The notes under the pieces were generated by a model. The model was not told the origin of the DNA and did not search any database. It worked only from the letters and a program-made list of their open reading frames with translations. This document shows, piece after piece, positions 1-8,626 of a stretch of DNA of 23,469 nucleotides (position 1 is its first letter; each line of letters starts with the position of its first letter). Both the position numbers and the translations under genes were made by a program. The stretch is taken from positions 1-23,469 of the forward strand of contig DAITPA010000026.1 in NCBI GenBank assembly GCA_036833805.1, written 5' to 3'. This DNA comes from PALSA-1196 sp036833805. Its GTDB lineage: Bacteria; Pseudomonadota; Gammaproteobacteria; Steroidobacterales; Steroidobacteraceae.

Positions 1-70
1 ACCTACTCCGACATCATACAATCGGCAGCGTAGTGGAGCTAAGTGGATACCCCTTATATTTATACAGGCT

Positions 71-2194
71 ATGATTCCTCCCTCAAGAGCGCGCAAGGGT
101 CGCGGCGCGATTTCCAACCCGGAAGGCCGCTTCGAATCACGGCGCGTAGAAGCCGTCGATGACGGCTGGACGATTGCTACGGACGAGGAGGTACCGCCGC
201 TCGCGACCACCGTCACGGCCGAGCATGCGAAATCCATCATTTCTCGAAACGATTCGCCGGATATTCCTTTCGAGCAGTCAATCAATCCTTATAGAGGATG
301 CAGCCACGGTTGCGTCTACTGTGCCTCGGGCGATACCAATATTTTGATGGTGAACGGGCAGTCAAAGCTGCTCGGCGATCTCAAAATCGGTGACGAAATT
401 ATCGGTACCCAGCGTCGCGGACATTATAGGCGCTACGTCAAGACGCGGGTCCTCGCGCACTGGGAAACGCTTAAACCCGCATATCGATTGATGCTTGCTG
501 ATGGAACCTCAATTACGGCTAGCGTGGATCATCGTTTCCTGAGCGACCGTGGTTGGAAGTTCGTGATGCGAACAGAACAAGGCCGCAACCGACGTGCGCA
601 TTTGACCACGGGCAACAAGCTCATGGGCGTTGGGATGACTAGCGGCTCTCTCGAGTCCACACCCTCTTATCGACAAGGCTATCTGTGTGGCGTTATTCGC
701 GGCGATGGCCCCGTCGGCATTCGCAGGTATGCGCTGCGCAGAGGTGGCGAGGGAACACATTGTCACTTTCGTCTTGCAATGGCAGATGACGAAGCATTGC
801 AGCGCAGTGGCTCGTACTTGGAGGAATTAGGGGTTCCAATACGCGCCTTTCTATTGCAGCAGGCAACCGCGACCTCCAGAGAGGTGTACGCGATTAGCGC
901 TGGCGTGCGGGCTGGTTTTCGTATGATTGAGAAATTAGTCGCATGGCCGGGTTTCGCGCCGACTGAGTGGACCAGGGGTTTTCTGGGTGGGATCTTCGAT
1001 GCCGGGGGCTCGTACAGCGAGGGTATTGTCCGCATTACAAATGCCGATCACGTTATCCTCGCCCGGGTCGAGGAAAGTCTCAGGAATTTTGGCTTTGCGT
1101 CTACTTATGACGTTCCAAGCCCAGGAAAGAATCGCCTGGTTCACCATTTGCGGTTGCTCGGCGGCCTGCGCGAGCATCTGCGGTTTTTTCACCTTGTTGA
1201 TCCCGCGATCACCCGCAAGCGCACGATCTTCGGGCAGGCACTCAAATCGCAGGCATCTGTCGATATTGTAGAGATTGAGCCGCTCGGTGTATCGATGCCG
1301 ATGTACGACATCACAACAGGCACGGGCGATTTCATCGCGAACGGTGTGGTGTCACATAACTGCTACGCGCGCCCGGCTCATTCCTATGTCAATCTTTCTC
1401 CGGGCCTGGATTTCGAAACTAAACTCTTTTACAAGAAAAACGCTGCCGCGCTCCTTAAGAAGGAGCTGAGCCGGCCGCGCTACTTCTGCAAAGCGATAAA
1501 CCTGGGCGCGAACACCGATCCCTATCAGCCGATCGAGCGCAAGCTCAACGTCACCCGCTCAATCCTCGAGGTACTGCAGGAGTTTCGTCACCCGGTCACG
1601 ATCGTTACCAAAGGGCATCTCATCGAGCGTGACCTCGATATCCTCGCGGCGATGGCGCGCGACAATCTCGCCTCGGTTCACGTGAGCGTCACGACTCTTG
1701 ATCCAGAGTTGAAGCGCGTCCTCGAGCCGCGCGCGCCTTCCCATGCCGCCCGACTGCACGCCATCCGCTGCTTGAAAGAAGCGCGGGTTCCGATCGGCGC
1801 GTTGGTTGCGCCTGTCATCCCGGCGATAAACGATCACGAAATTGAACATATTCAAGAAGCGGTGGCGCAGGCCGGCGCACGAGGTGCGGCATACGTGATG
1901 CTGCGGCTGCCGTACGAAGTGAAGGACCTGTTTCGCGAGTGGCTCGAGCGCCACTATCCGCTGCGCGCCGCGCACGTTTTGTCGCTTGTTAGAGACATTC
2001 GCGGCGGCCGGGACAACGATCCTAATTTTGGTTCGCGTATGGTCGGCTCGGGGGCGTTTGCGGAGCTTGTACGGCGCCGTTTCGATGTGGTATGCCGGAG
2101 ATTGGCTCTCAATGCGGCGCGTAGTCCGGCTCTTGATACGACGCTTTTTCGCGTGCCGCGGGCGTCAGCTGCGCAACTTAATCTAGGCTTCTGA
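71..2194 (+). CDS. PA0069-family radical SAM protein interrupted by an intein
   Basis: A 707-residue precursor. After removal of the intein (residues 84-430) a host protein of 360 residues remains, the usual size of the PA0069/SplB-like (COG1533) family. The N-terminal half carries the radical SAM cluster motif Cys77-x3-Cys81-x2-Cys, which binds a 4Fe-4S cluster and S-adenosylmethionine. The following text (YARPAHSY, then SPGLDFETKLF and NTDPYQPIE) is typical of this family. Its substrate is unknown. The ATG at 71 is preferred because it opens with the KGRGAISNP-like start seen in the family, but no clear Shine-Dalgarno precedes it. An AT-rich stretch at 54-65 could hold a -10 element or the mRNA could be nearly leaderless. 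The gene stands alone, 42 bases before the kinase gene. The family call is secure; the function is not known. Confidence 0.93.
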   Translation: MIPPSRARKGRGAISNPEGRFESRRVEAVDDGWTIATDEEVPPLATTVTAEHAKSIISRNDSPDIPFEQSINPYRGCSHGCVYCASGDTNILMVNGQSKLLGDLKIGDEIIGTQRRGHYRRYVKTRVLAHWETLKPAYRLMLADGTSITASVDHRFLSDRGWKFVMRTEQGRNRRAHLTTGNKLMGVGMTSGSLESTPSYRQGYLCGVIRGDGPVGIRRYALRRGGEGTHCHFRLAMADDEALQRSGSYLEELGVPIRAFLLQQATATSREVYAISAGVRAGFRMIEKLVAWPGFAPTEWTRGFLGGIFDAGGSYSEGIVRITNADHVILARVEESLRNFGFASTYDVPSPGKNRLVHHLRLLGGLREHLRFFHLVDPAITRKRTIFGQALKSQASVDIVEIEPLGVSMPMYDITTGTGDFIANGVVSHNCYARPAHSYVNLSPGLDFETKLFYKKNAAALLKKELSRPRYFCKAINLGANTDPYQPIERKLNVTRSILEVLQEFRHPVTIVTKGHLIERDLDILAAMARDNLASVHVSVTTLDPELKRVLEPRAPSHAARLHAIRCLKEARVPIGALVAPVIPAINDHEIEHIQEAVAQAGARGAAYVMLRLPYEVKDLFREWLERHYPLRAAHVLSLVRDIRGGRDNDPNFGSRMVGSGAFAELVRRRFDVVCRRLALNAARSPALDTTLFRVPRASAAQLNLGF
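320..1360 (+). mobile_element. Intein with LAGLIDADG homing endonuclease domain
   Basis: In-frame insertion of 347 residues between host Tyr83 and the host Cys431 (+1 residue). Splicing motifs are all visible. Block A begins CASGDTNILMVNG with nucleophile Cys84. Block B has His154 in TASVDHRFL. Block F reads YDITTGTGDFIANG and leads to the penultimate His429, terminal Asn430 and Cys+1. Two endonuclease motifs lie between: GYLCGVIRGDG (203-213) keeps the acidic residue Asp212, while GFLGGIFDAGG (303-313) has Gly312 where an Asp or Glu is expected. Hand-counted GC is about 53% at 321-520 against 64% in the host region 1681-1780, which fits acquisition by transfer. Splicing residues look intact, so splicing is probably active while the endonuclease may be impaired. 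Confidence 0.95.
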
Positions 2195-2236
2195 ATCGGC
2201 GCGCGCTCCCGGCCGAAATCGCACTCTTGGCACGAC

Positions 2237-4900
2237 GTGTCCGTGGCATATTATGCGGCAATGGATGCCGCACGCACGAACTCTGGCGATCGCCGTTTGC
2301 TGGGCCGCTACACGTTGCTCGAAAAGCTCGGCGCGGGCGGTTATGGCGAAGTTTGGCGTGCGCAGGACGCAACGCTTGGCATCGAAATCGCGCTGAAAAT
2401 TTTGAGCCCCGCGCTTGCCTGCAGCGAGACCGCTTGGACTGATCTTGAGCACGAGCACGAGGTTGCGGGCCTGCTTGATCACCCCGCGATTCTGAAGGTG
2501 TACACCCCGCTGCGCGATGCCAATACGGCGGTGCTGCCGATGGAACTTGCCCCGGGCGGTGATCTGCGCCGCCTGCGCGGCGGCAGTTACCTGCAGATCA
2601 TCCCGGTGCTGCTGGAGATTGCAGGCGCGCTCGAGTACGCGCATGCGCAGGGCGTCATACACCGGGACCTTAAGCCGGGTAACGTGTTATTTGACGCTGA
2701 GAATCGCGCGCTGCTTGCCGATTTTGGGGTCGCCGGCACCAATGCGGGCCACGACCGGCCGAGATCGGGTCTGTCGCCGTTTTCCGCGAGCCCGGAGCAG
2801 CTGCGCGGCGAGGATCCGGCCATATCGGATGACATCTACGGGTTGGGGGCGCTCGCGTACGAGCTCCTCGCCGGACAGCCGCCGTACTATCCGCACTTCG
2901 ACGTGCAGCGCGTGCTCGAAGAACCTGTCAATGAACTGCGGCCCGTACAACCCACGCCGCCGCAGCTCGTGGCAATCGTGATGCGCATGCTGGATAAGGA
3001 TCCGCAACGACGGCCGCAGTCGATGAGTGCAGTCATCGACGAGATTGACGCGACACTCAATGACACGCTGCATTTTGAATTTGATGCGACGCCAGAGTTG
3101 CCGCCTGCGCCACGCGAAAAATCCGCCCGGGCACCGCTACCGACAAGCACCGCGTCCCGGCTCGACCGTAAACGCACGAAGGCGCCGCCGAAAATAGTAG
3201 TGCCCGCCGACCAGCGTCCACCCGTGCAGCCGCCGCCGACACGCGTGGCCCCCGTGGTTGGCGGTTCGCCCCCGCTACCGCTGCCGGGCAGGGTCGCGCC
3301 AACGGTTGAGCGTCGCGCCGTGACATCGCCGCCGCTTCCGACTGCCGCGCCGGCTGTAAACCGAACGCGCCGAGAGACGCCGCTGCCGACGCAGGTCGTG
3401 CCACCGCTTGGACCTGCACCGAAGCTCCAGGTCGAACCGTTGCCCTGGACCTTTCCGCACATGATTCCGGCGTCGCGCCTGATGAAGCTCGAACCTATGA
3501 AGGCGCGCCGCTGGCCCTGGGTCGTGCTGGTTGCGTTTGTCGTCGTCGTAGTCGGAGGTTTCTACGCCTTGCCGCACGATCCGCCTGACGTGATGGCGAT
3601 GATTACGAACTCCGCGCCGGCGGCGTTCGTGCAGCCGCAGCCGGCGACGCCGCCGGAGGCGACGGGCGAGGATACTCAGGCCGCAGCACGCCTGACGCGG
3701 GCGCGCGCCGAGTTTGATCAGCAGATAACAGCGCTCGAAGCACGCGGTGCGGATGCATGGGGCGGACGCGACTTTACCTCCGCGAAGCTCATGTCAGCTG
3801 AAGCGATTGGCGCCTACGGGGCGGGCAATCCCGTCTTCGCCGAGAAGCGCCTCGCAGCAGCCCAGGAAGTGCTGACCGCCGTGGAGAAGCGAGCGCCGCA
3901 CGAAGTAGCGTTGCAACTCGCCAGCGGCGAGCGGGCGCTCGCTGCAGGTCGCACGCAGGTGGCGAAGCAGGCATTCGAAAGTGCGCTGCGCATCGACCCG
4001 ACCAGCCGCAAAGCTCGAGATGCACTGCAGCGCGCGCGCGACCCAGACGGTGCGCCGCCCGTCTTGGCGGATGCACCTGAAAAAGGCCAACAAGCCGATC
4101 CCGTGCGCGCCGTCGAGGACACGAGTCGAACTGTGGCGGCCGCTCCGAACGTTGCGGAAGGCGCTGCGGGCCCGACACGCGAACACGCCGCAGCGGCAGA
4201 AGATGGCTACACGAAGGCGGTGGGAGCAGGCGCTGCGGCTCTGGGCGCGGGACGGCTCGCGGAAGCTCGCGCGGCGTTCGAGAAGGCGCTTTCGTACAAT
4301 CCAAATGGACACGACGCGGCGGATGGCATCGCGCACGTGCAGACGGCACTGCGCGCGCGTGGATTCGAGGGGACGCGCCAGCGCGCCAGCGCGCTTGAAG
4401 CGCAGGAACGCTGGGATGAGGCATTAAACGAATACGAGGCGGCGCTGAGTGTCGATCCCACGATTGGATTCGCACAGCAGGGCAAAGTGCGCGCCGCGGC
4501 GCGCGCGCTCCTTGCGCAGCGGTTGCAGGCGCTGATCGATCGGCCGGAGCGCCTGGCCGCTCCCGAGGAGCGTCGCGGCGCTCTGGCGCTCATTGAGGGC
4601 GCCACCGAGCAGTATCCATCGGGACCGGTGCTGCGCTCGCAGATCGCGCGCCTGCAGATTCTGCTGCCGGAATTCGACAAACCCGTGCACTTGGCGCTGG
4701 TATCGGATGACGCGACGCAGATCGCGATCCCGAGCATCGGTTTCCGCGGTACTTTTTCGCGGCGCGTGATCGAACTTAAGCCCGGAAAGTACACGGTCGT
4801 TGGCACGCGTGATGGCTATCGGGACGTGCGCCGCGATATCACCGTTTCCCCCGGCGACGACGTGCAGACGATCAGCGTGAGCTGCGGCGAGCCGATCTAG
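2237..4900 (+). CDS. Transmembrane Ser/Thr protein kinase with TPR-like and PEGA-like tail
   Basis: An 887-residue Hanks-type kinase. The catalytic domain spans about residues 24-275: glycine loop GAGGYGEV (32-39), lysine Lys54 in IALKIL, HRDLKPGN (142-149), DFG (162-164) and SPE (185-187). All key catalytic residues are present, so it should be active. A Pro/Arg-rich linker (about 284-420) precedes one membrane segment (about 427-445), so the kinase faces the cytoplasm. The periplasmic tail has about three TPR-like helical pairs ending in NP- or DP-type turns (RIDPTS, SYNPNG, SVDPTI) and a C-terminal beta-rich segment resembling a PEGA domain (about 812-882). It probably senses an envelope signal; substrates are unknown. 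The longest start is the GTG at 2237; ATG 2261 (MDAARTN) is an equal alternative, since neither has a clear ribosome binding site. Confidence 0.9.
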   Translation: MSVAYYAAMDAARTNSGDRRLLGRYTLLEKLGAGGYGEVWRAQDATLGIEIALKILSPALACSETAWTDLEHEHEVAGLLDHPAILKVYTPLRDANTAVLPMELAPGGDLRRLRGGSYLQIIPVLLEIAGALEYAHAQGVIHRDLKPGNVLFDAENRALLADFGVAGTNAGHDRPRSGLSPFSASPEQLRGEDPAISDDIYGLGALAYELLAGQPPYYPHFDVQRVLEEPVNELRPVQPTPPQLVAIVMRMLDKDPQRRPQSMSAVIDEIDATLNDTLHFEFDATPELPPAPREKSARAPLPTSTASRLDRKRTKAPPKIVVPADQRPPVQPPPTRVAPVVGGSPPLPLPGRVAPTVERRAVTSPPLPTAAPAVNRTRRETPLPTQVVPPLGPAPKLQVEPLPWTFPHMIPASRLMKLEPMKARRWPWVVLVAFVVVVVGGFYALPHDPPDVMAMITNSAPAAFVQPQPATPPEATGEDTQAAARLTRARAEFDQQITALEARGADAWGGRDFTSAKLMSAEAIGAYGAGNPVFAEKRLAAAQEVLTAVEKRAPHEVALQLASGERALAAGRTQVAKQAFESALRIDPTSRKARDALQRARDPDGAPPVLADAPEKGQQADPVRAVEDTSRTVAAAPNVAEGAAGPTREHAAAAEDGYTKAVGAGAAALGAGRLAEARAAFEKALSYNPNGHDAADGIAHVQTALRARGFEGTRQRASALEAQERWDEALNEYEAALSVDPTIGFAQQGKVRAAARALLAQRLQALIDRPERLAAPEERRGALALIEGATEQYPSGPVLRSQIARLQILLPEFDKPVHLALVSDDATQIAIPSIGFRGTFSRRVIELKPGKYTVVGTRDGYRDVRRDITVSPGDDVQTISVSCGEPI

Positions 4901-4909
4901 GCCGAAGAT

Positions 4910-4925
4910 CCAATGGGCTCATTGG
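4910..4925. terminator. Hairpin between convergent genes, candidate bidirectional terminator
   Basis: Perfect 6-bp inverted repeat CCAATG/CATTGG with a GGCT tetraloop, lying in the 29-base gap between the convergent stop codons of the kinase gene (4900) and the DUF2062 gene (4930). There is no T-tract on either side, so intrinsic termination would be weak. The position rather than the sequence suggests the role. Confidence 0.35.
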
Positions 4926-4929
4926 GACG

Positions 4930-5418
4930 TCACGGCACGGCGACGCGCGCACGCCCAATGTTGCGGGCCGCCTTCACCATGAGCGGCTTCAATACCAAAT
5001 AGACGAGATAAATGAACGGCGGACCGGCGAGCGCCCAGCCGAGGGCGGCGTGCACGATCGCGCTCCATAACACGATCACCGCTTTGACAGCTCCGGCGGC
5101 CAGAAGCTTGCGTCCGCCGCTGATGGAGAGCGGTTGCGGCGCAGCATTCACAAGATGTTCGCCCAAGCGAACGAATGGAATGATGAGCATGAGCTGCAAG
5201 GGAGCCGCAAGATAGTTGACGAGCTGGATCGCGGCTAAGTTGAGGCGCAGTGAAAGAGCCGCCGCGGTGCACAGGATCGTCGGCAGGCCGAGGACCGGAA
5301 AGATCCCAAGGCCCAGGCCGAACGCGAGGCTCAACGCAATCTTCTCCGGCGTGATGCCCTGGCGCAGCAGCGTCAGAATGGGCTCGAATAAGCGGCGGCG
5401 GATAAAATCGCGCAGCAT
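4930..5418 (-). CDS. DUF2062 domain membrane protein
   Basis: A 162-residue hydrophobic protein. The conserved DUF2062 core is visible: RRRLFEPILTLLRQGITPEK, then a glycine-rich hydrophobic run around residues 27-56 (LAFGLGLGIFPVLGLPT), then NLAAIQLVNYLAAPLQ. Further hydrophobic stretches lie at about 62-84, 104-131 and 133-150, so it is an integral inner membrane protein. Its function is unknown. The ATG at 5418 is chosen because the family start MLRDF follows it; the frame stays open to 5484 but those 22 extra residues are not family-like. It faces the divergent SDR-like gene at 5565. No promoter was recognised in the 146-base gap. Confidence 0.85.
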   Translation of the reverse strand: MLRDFIRRRLFEPILTLLRQGITPEKIALSLAFGLGLGIFPVLGLPTILCTAAALSLRLNLAAIQLVNYLAAPLQLMLIIPFVRLGEHLVNAAPQPLSISGGRKLLAAGAVKAVIVLWSAIVHAALGWALAGPPFIYLVYLVLKPLMVKAARNIGRARVAVP

Positions 5419-5564
5419 CGTGTTGCCATGCAGCGCCTGCGTTGCAGGCTGTAACCGCGGTGATTCAAGGATACATCTTCGCAAGATTTGGCGCGGCTGT
5501 AGGGACGAGCTGCGCCTCGCGCGCTTGTGGGCGTGCAGTCTAGCTGATTAAGCTTCCGCAGCTC

Positions 5565-6260
5565 ATGACAGATATCGAACCAAAAGTCGCCCTGCTCGCT
5601 GGTGCAAGCGGCCTCGTGGGCGGCTTTTTGCTCGACGCTCTGCTCGAGGCGGCGGATTTCAGTCGCGTCTTTGCCGTCACCCGCCGGCCGCTCGCGCGCG
5701 AGCATCCGCGTCTCGCCAACCGCACGGTGCAATTCGAAAAGCTCGCCGCGCAGCTGACGGGCTTAAGCTGTCAGACGGCGTTCTGCTGTCTCGGCACGAC
5801 TATTCGCGCGGCCGGTTCCGAGGAGGCATTCCGACGCGTCGACTTCGACTATGTGATTTCCTTCGCGCAAGTCGCCAAGGTGGCGCAGGCGCAACGCTTC
5901 GTCGTCGTCTCCGCCGCCGGCGCAAATCCGAATTCGGGAAACTTCTACCTGCGTACGAAGGGTGAGATGGAACAAGCCCTCACCGGCTTGGGGTTTGCCG
6001 GACTTGATATCCTCGAGCCGGGAGTACTTCTCGGATGGCGTCGCGCAATGCGACCGCTTGAGCTTATCGCGCGCTTACTTATGCCGCTCGTGAACCCGCT
6101 CCTTGTCGGGTCACGCGCCGCATATCGGGGAATTCCTGCGCGCACGGTCGCGCTCGCCATGGTGGGCGCCGCACGCAGCGGCCGGCGTGGTGTCTGCCGC
6201 TACAACTACACGGGATTGCTCACTTTGGCGCAGAAAGGCGGTCTGCGGCGCGCGCCGTGA
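5565..6260 (+). CDS. Atypical SDR-family NAD(P)-binding oxidoreductase (TIP30/HTATIP2-like)
   Basis: A 231-residue Rossmann-fold protein. The nucleotide-binding motif GASGLVG is at residues 13-19, followed by the second-strand end VTRRP that often marks NADP preference. The middle carries CCLGTT and VVVSAAGAN, and a YxxxK pair is present at Tyr128/Lys132. The length and the C-terminal EPGVLLGWRR segment match the small oxidoreductases related to human TIP30/CC3, found in many Proteobacteria. The substrate is unknown. No strong ribosome binding site precedes ATG 5565, but it is the only start that keeps the full first beta strand. It appears monocistronic, with a hairpin just after the stop. 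Confidence 0.87.
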   Translation: MTDIEPKVALLAGASGLVGGFLLDALLEAADFSRVFAVTRRPLAREHPRLANRTVQFEKLAAQLTGLSCQTAFCCLGTTIRAAGSEEAFRRVDFDYVISFAQVAKVAQAQRFVVVSAAGANPNSGNFYLRTKGEMEQALTGLGFAGLDILEPGVLLGWRRAMRPLELIARLLMPLVNPLLVGSRAAYRGIPARTVALAMVGAARSGRRGVCRYNYTGLLTLAQKGGLRRAP

Positions 6261-6281
6261 TCCGCTTCACGTTTCAGCGCA

Positions 6282-6301
6282 ACATTTGCGTGGCGCAATG
6301 T
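6282..6301 (+). terminator. Hairpin after the SDR-like gene, possible terminator
   Basis: An imperfect inverted repeat: ACATTTGCG pairs with CGCAATGT around a TGG loop with one bulged T, about 8 bp. It begins 22 bases after the stop at 6260. No T-tract follows, so intrinsic termination is unproven. The rest of the 124-base gap shows only a purine-rich ribosome binding site (6371-6377) for the next gene. Confidence 0.28.
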
Positions 6302-6384
6302 GCTGATCGTTGACGCAATGCTCAGGGTGGCTCGCGACAATCGAATAGATTCACAGTATTACAGTTGCGCGGAAAAGCCATTGC

Positions 6385-8523
6385 ATGGGCGCAGTGCCCC
6401 TTGACAGCCGTATGGAGCGGCACATCGCTTTAGCGCTCGGCGTTTGCGCGGTGCTGCCGGTGCTTGTGTTCGCCATTTTCGCGGCGAGCCACGCCTGGAT
6501 CCTGCTGACGGCAGTGCTGGCGGTCGCCCTCGCGGCTGCTGTGCTGACCGCCGCATACCTCGCCCGCTCCTACGTGCCGGCACTGCAAATGCTCACGACA
6601 GCCGTAGGCGCTCTGCGCGCACGCGAGTTCGGCGTGCTCGCGCTGCCAGCGGCTGAAGAGCCGCGCCAGCTCGTCGAGGCATTCAATCGCAGCGTCGTCA
6701 GCCTCGATGAGCAGTTTCGAGCGCTCGAAACCCTCGCACAGATTGATCAGCTTCTCCTGCAATCGGCCGAGCTCGAACGCGTTCTCGACGCTATTATGTC
6801 GCGCGTTCAGGTGCTCACTCACTGTCAGAGCGTCGGCATCACGCTGCGCGATGCGGATGCTCCGGGTCGCGGACGCGTGTATCTCCTGGCGAGCGGTTTG
6901 AATGACCTGCCCGTGAATCGGATCGCACTCGACGACGGCATGATGGAGACCCTTGCAGGCGAGACCAATGGGCTCACCGTCGTGCGCTGCGAAGATGTGC
7001 GCCACAGCTTCTTGAAACCGCTCGCCGACACCGGCGCGGTGTTTTTTTGGGTCTGGCCGGTCATCGTGGCGGAGCGCCTCGAGGCGATCCTTGCCGTAGG
7101 TTACCGCGAGGTGCCGGTGGCCGATCCGGTGGTCGCGCATTGCGGCGGCAAGTTCGCCGAGCGACTGGCGGTGGCACTGTCGATGAGCGCGCGCGATGAG
7201 CGCCTGTACCGGCAGGCACACTACGATCCGCTGACGGCGCTGCCCAATCGTCTGCTGTTCCGCGATCGGCTCGCACAGGAACTTGCCAATGCGGTCGCGG
7301 GCTTAAGCCGCGGCGCGCTTTTGTATATCGATCTTGATCACTTCAAGCGTGTCAATGATTCAGTCGGCCACACCGCGGGCGATCAACTCCTGACAATCGT
7401 GGCGCAGCGCCTGCGCTCCTGCATCAAAGACGGTGACACCGTGGCGCGCCTCGGCGGCGACGAGTTCACGGTTATTCTGCGCAACGTCGTCAATCCCGAC
7501 GCTGCCTGCGCGGTCGCCTCGCGCATCATTGAATCCCTGCAGCTGCCCGTAAATATCGCCGGCCGCGATTGCTACGTATGCGCGAGCATCGGCATCACGC
7601 TGTTCCCGGATGATGCAACGACGATCGAGGACCTCATGCGCAACGCCGATACAGCGATGTATCGCGCCAAGGACTTGGGGCGCGGCCGCATGATGTTCTT
7701 CGATGTCAACATGACCAACAAGCCCGCGCTGCCGACCATAACGGGTCTGCAGCACGCGCTGCGCGGCCGTGAGTTCTCGCTCTTCTATCAACCGCAGTTC
7801 GGCATTGCCGAGGGCGAGCTCGTCGGTGTCGAGGCGCTGCTTCGCTGGCAGACCCCGCGCGACGGCATGCGCCACCCGGGAGAGTTTGTGCCGGCGGCAG
7901 AGGAGAGCGGCCTCATCGTCGATATCGGCGGCTGGGTGCTGGATGCGGCGTGCGCCCAGCTTGCAAGCTGGCGCGAGCAAAACATCGCACCGCCGCGGCT
8001 TGCGCTCAATGTGTCGGCACAGCAGCTGAAGCACTCCGAATTTCCGAAGCTCGTGCGGCGCGCGCTCGATAAGTACGACTTGCCGGCCTCGCTGCTCGAG
8101 CTGGAGCTTACTGAGAGCGTGCTCGCCGACGCGGCCGCGGGTGCGGCGCTCGTGCGACTTGCGCAGCTTGGCGTGCACTTGGCGCTTGATGATTTCGGAA
8201 CCGGCTATTCGTCGCTGAGCTATCTGCGTCAATATCCGATCGACACCGTGAAAATCGACCGCACCTTCCTTGACGAAGTGCCGCAAAATCCTGCATCGGC
8301 GACTCTTGTGGAGACCATCATCGTGATGGCGCACGCGCTCGGCAAGCGCGTCGTCGCCGAAGGCATCGAGACCAACGAACAGCTGATCTTCCTGCGCGAG
8401 CGCCGCTGCGATGCTGCGCAGGGCTTCTATCTTGCAAGACCCCTCGCGGCATCCGCGATCACCGAACTCCTGCAGGCGCGCATCAGCCTCACGCACGAAA
8501 GCGCCGCGCGCATCGCGGGTTAG
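6385..8523 (+). CDS. Membrane GAF-GGDEF-EAL c-di-GMP turnover protein
   Basis: A 712-residue bifunctional candidate that makes and degrades cyclic di-GMP. Two N-terminal membrane segments (about 12-34 and 38-61) lead into a HAMP-like linker, a GAF-like sensor region (about 114-268), a GGDEF domain (about 275-442) and an EAL domain (about 455-700). The cyclase signature GGDEF is intact (357-361). The inhibitory RxxD site is not: the aligned position is KxxD (348-351), so product feedback inhibition is probably lost. EAL residues are intact: Glu483 in EAL, Asn542, Glu574/Glu577 in ELTE, DDFGTG (602-607), Lys623, Glu659 and Gln679. The start at 6385 is supported by GGAAAAG seven bases upstream. 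The next transcription unit opens with a c-di-GMP riboswitch. Which activity dominates cannot be told from sequence. Confidence 0.95.
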   Translation: MGAVPLDSRMERHIALALGVCAVLPVLVFAIFAASHAWILLTAVLAVALAAAVLTAAYLARSYVPALQMLTTAVGALRAREFGVLALPAAEEPRQLVEAFNRSVVSLDEQFRALETLAQIDQLLLQSAELERVLDAIMSRVQVLTHCQSVGITLRDADAPGRGRVYLLASGLNDLPVNRIALDDGMMETLAGETNGLTVVRCEDVRHSFLKPLADTGAVFFWVWPVIVAERLEAILAVGYREVPVADPVVAHCGGKFAERLAVALSMSARDERLYRQAHYDPLTALPNRLLFRDRLAQELANAVAGLSRGALLYIDLDHFKRVNDSVGHTAGDQLLTIVAQRLRSCIKDGDTVARLGGDEFTVILRNVVNPDAACAVASRIIESLQLPVNIAGRDCYVCASIGITLFPDDATTIEDLMRNADTAMYRAKDLGRGRMMFFDVNMTNKPALPTITGLQHALRGREFSLFYQPQFGIAEGELVGVEALLRWQTPRDGMRHPGEFVPAAEESGLIVDIGGWVLDAACAQLASWREQNIAPPRLALNVSAQQLKHSEFPKLVRRALDKYDLPASLLELELTESVLADAAAGAALVRLAQLGVHLALDDFGTGYSSLSYLRQYPIDTVKIDRTFLDEVPQNPASATLVETIIVMAHALGKRVVAEGIETNEQLIFLRERRCDAAQGFYLARPLAASAITELLQARISLTHESAARIAG

Positions 8524-8626
8524 TACTCCGTATTATGTTTGATAGCTGCAAATGCTGCGGTAAATCTCCCTCAGCAAGTGCGTCAAGTCCTTGACTCTTT
8601 TCGGCGACGCTTTGACACTGCGCACC

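Noticed and set aside
3789..4475. Minus-strand open frame of 228 codons in the kinase tail
   Set aside because: It is Arg/Pro/Ser-rich antisense sequence opposite TPR-like repeats, with no start context and a second overlapping antisense frame of the same kind.
5419..5484. 22-residue extension of the DUF2062 protein
   Set aside because: The family-like start is MLRDFIRRR at 5418. The added residues look like translated intergenic sequence.
7360..8496. Minus-strand open frame (378 codons) opposite the GGDEF-EAL gene
   Set aside because: The plus strand encodes intact GGDEF and EAL motifs throughout. The antisense frame has no family resemblance or ribosome binding site.
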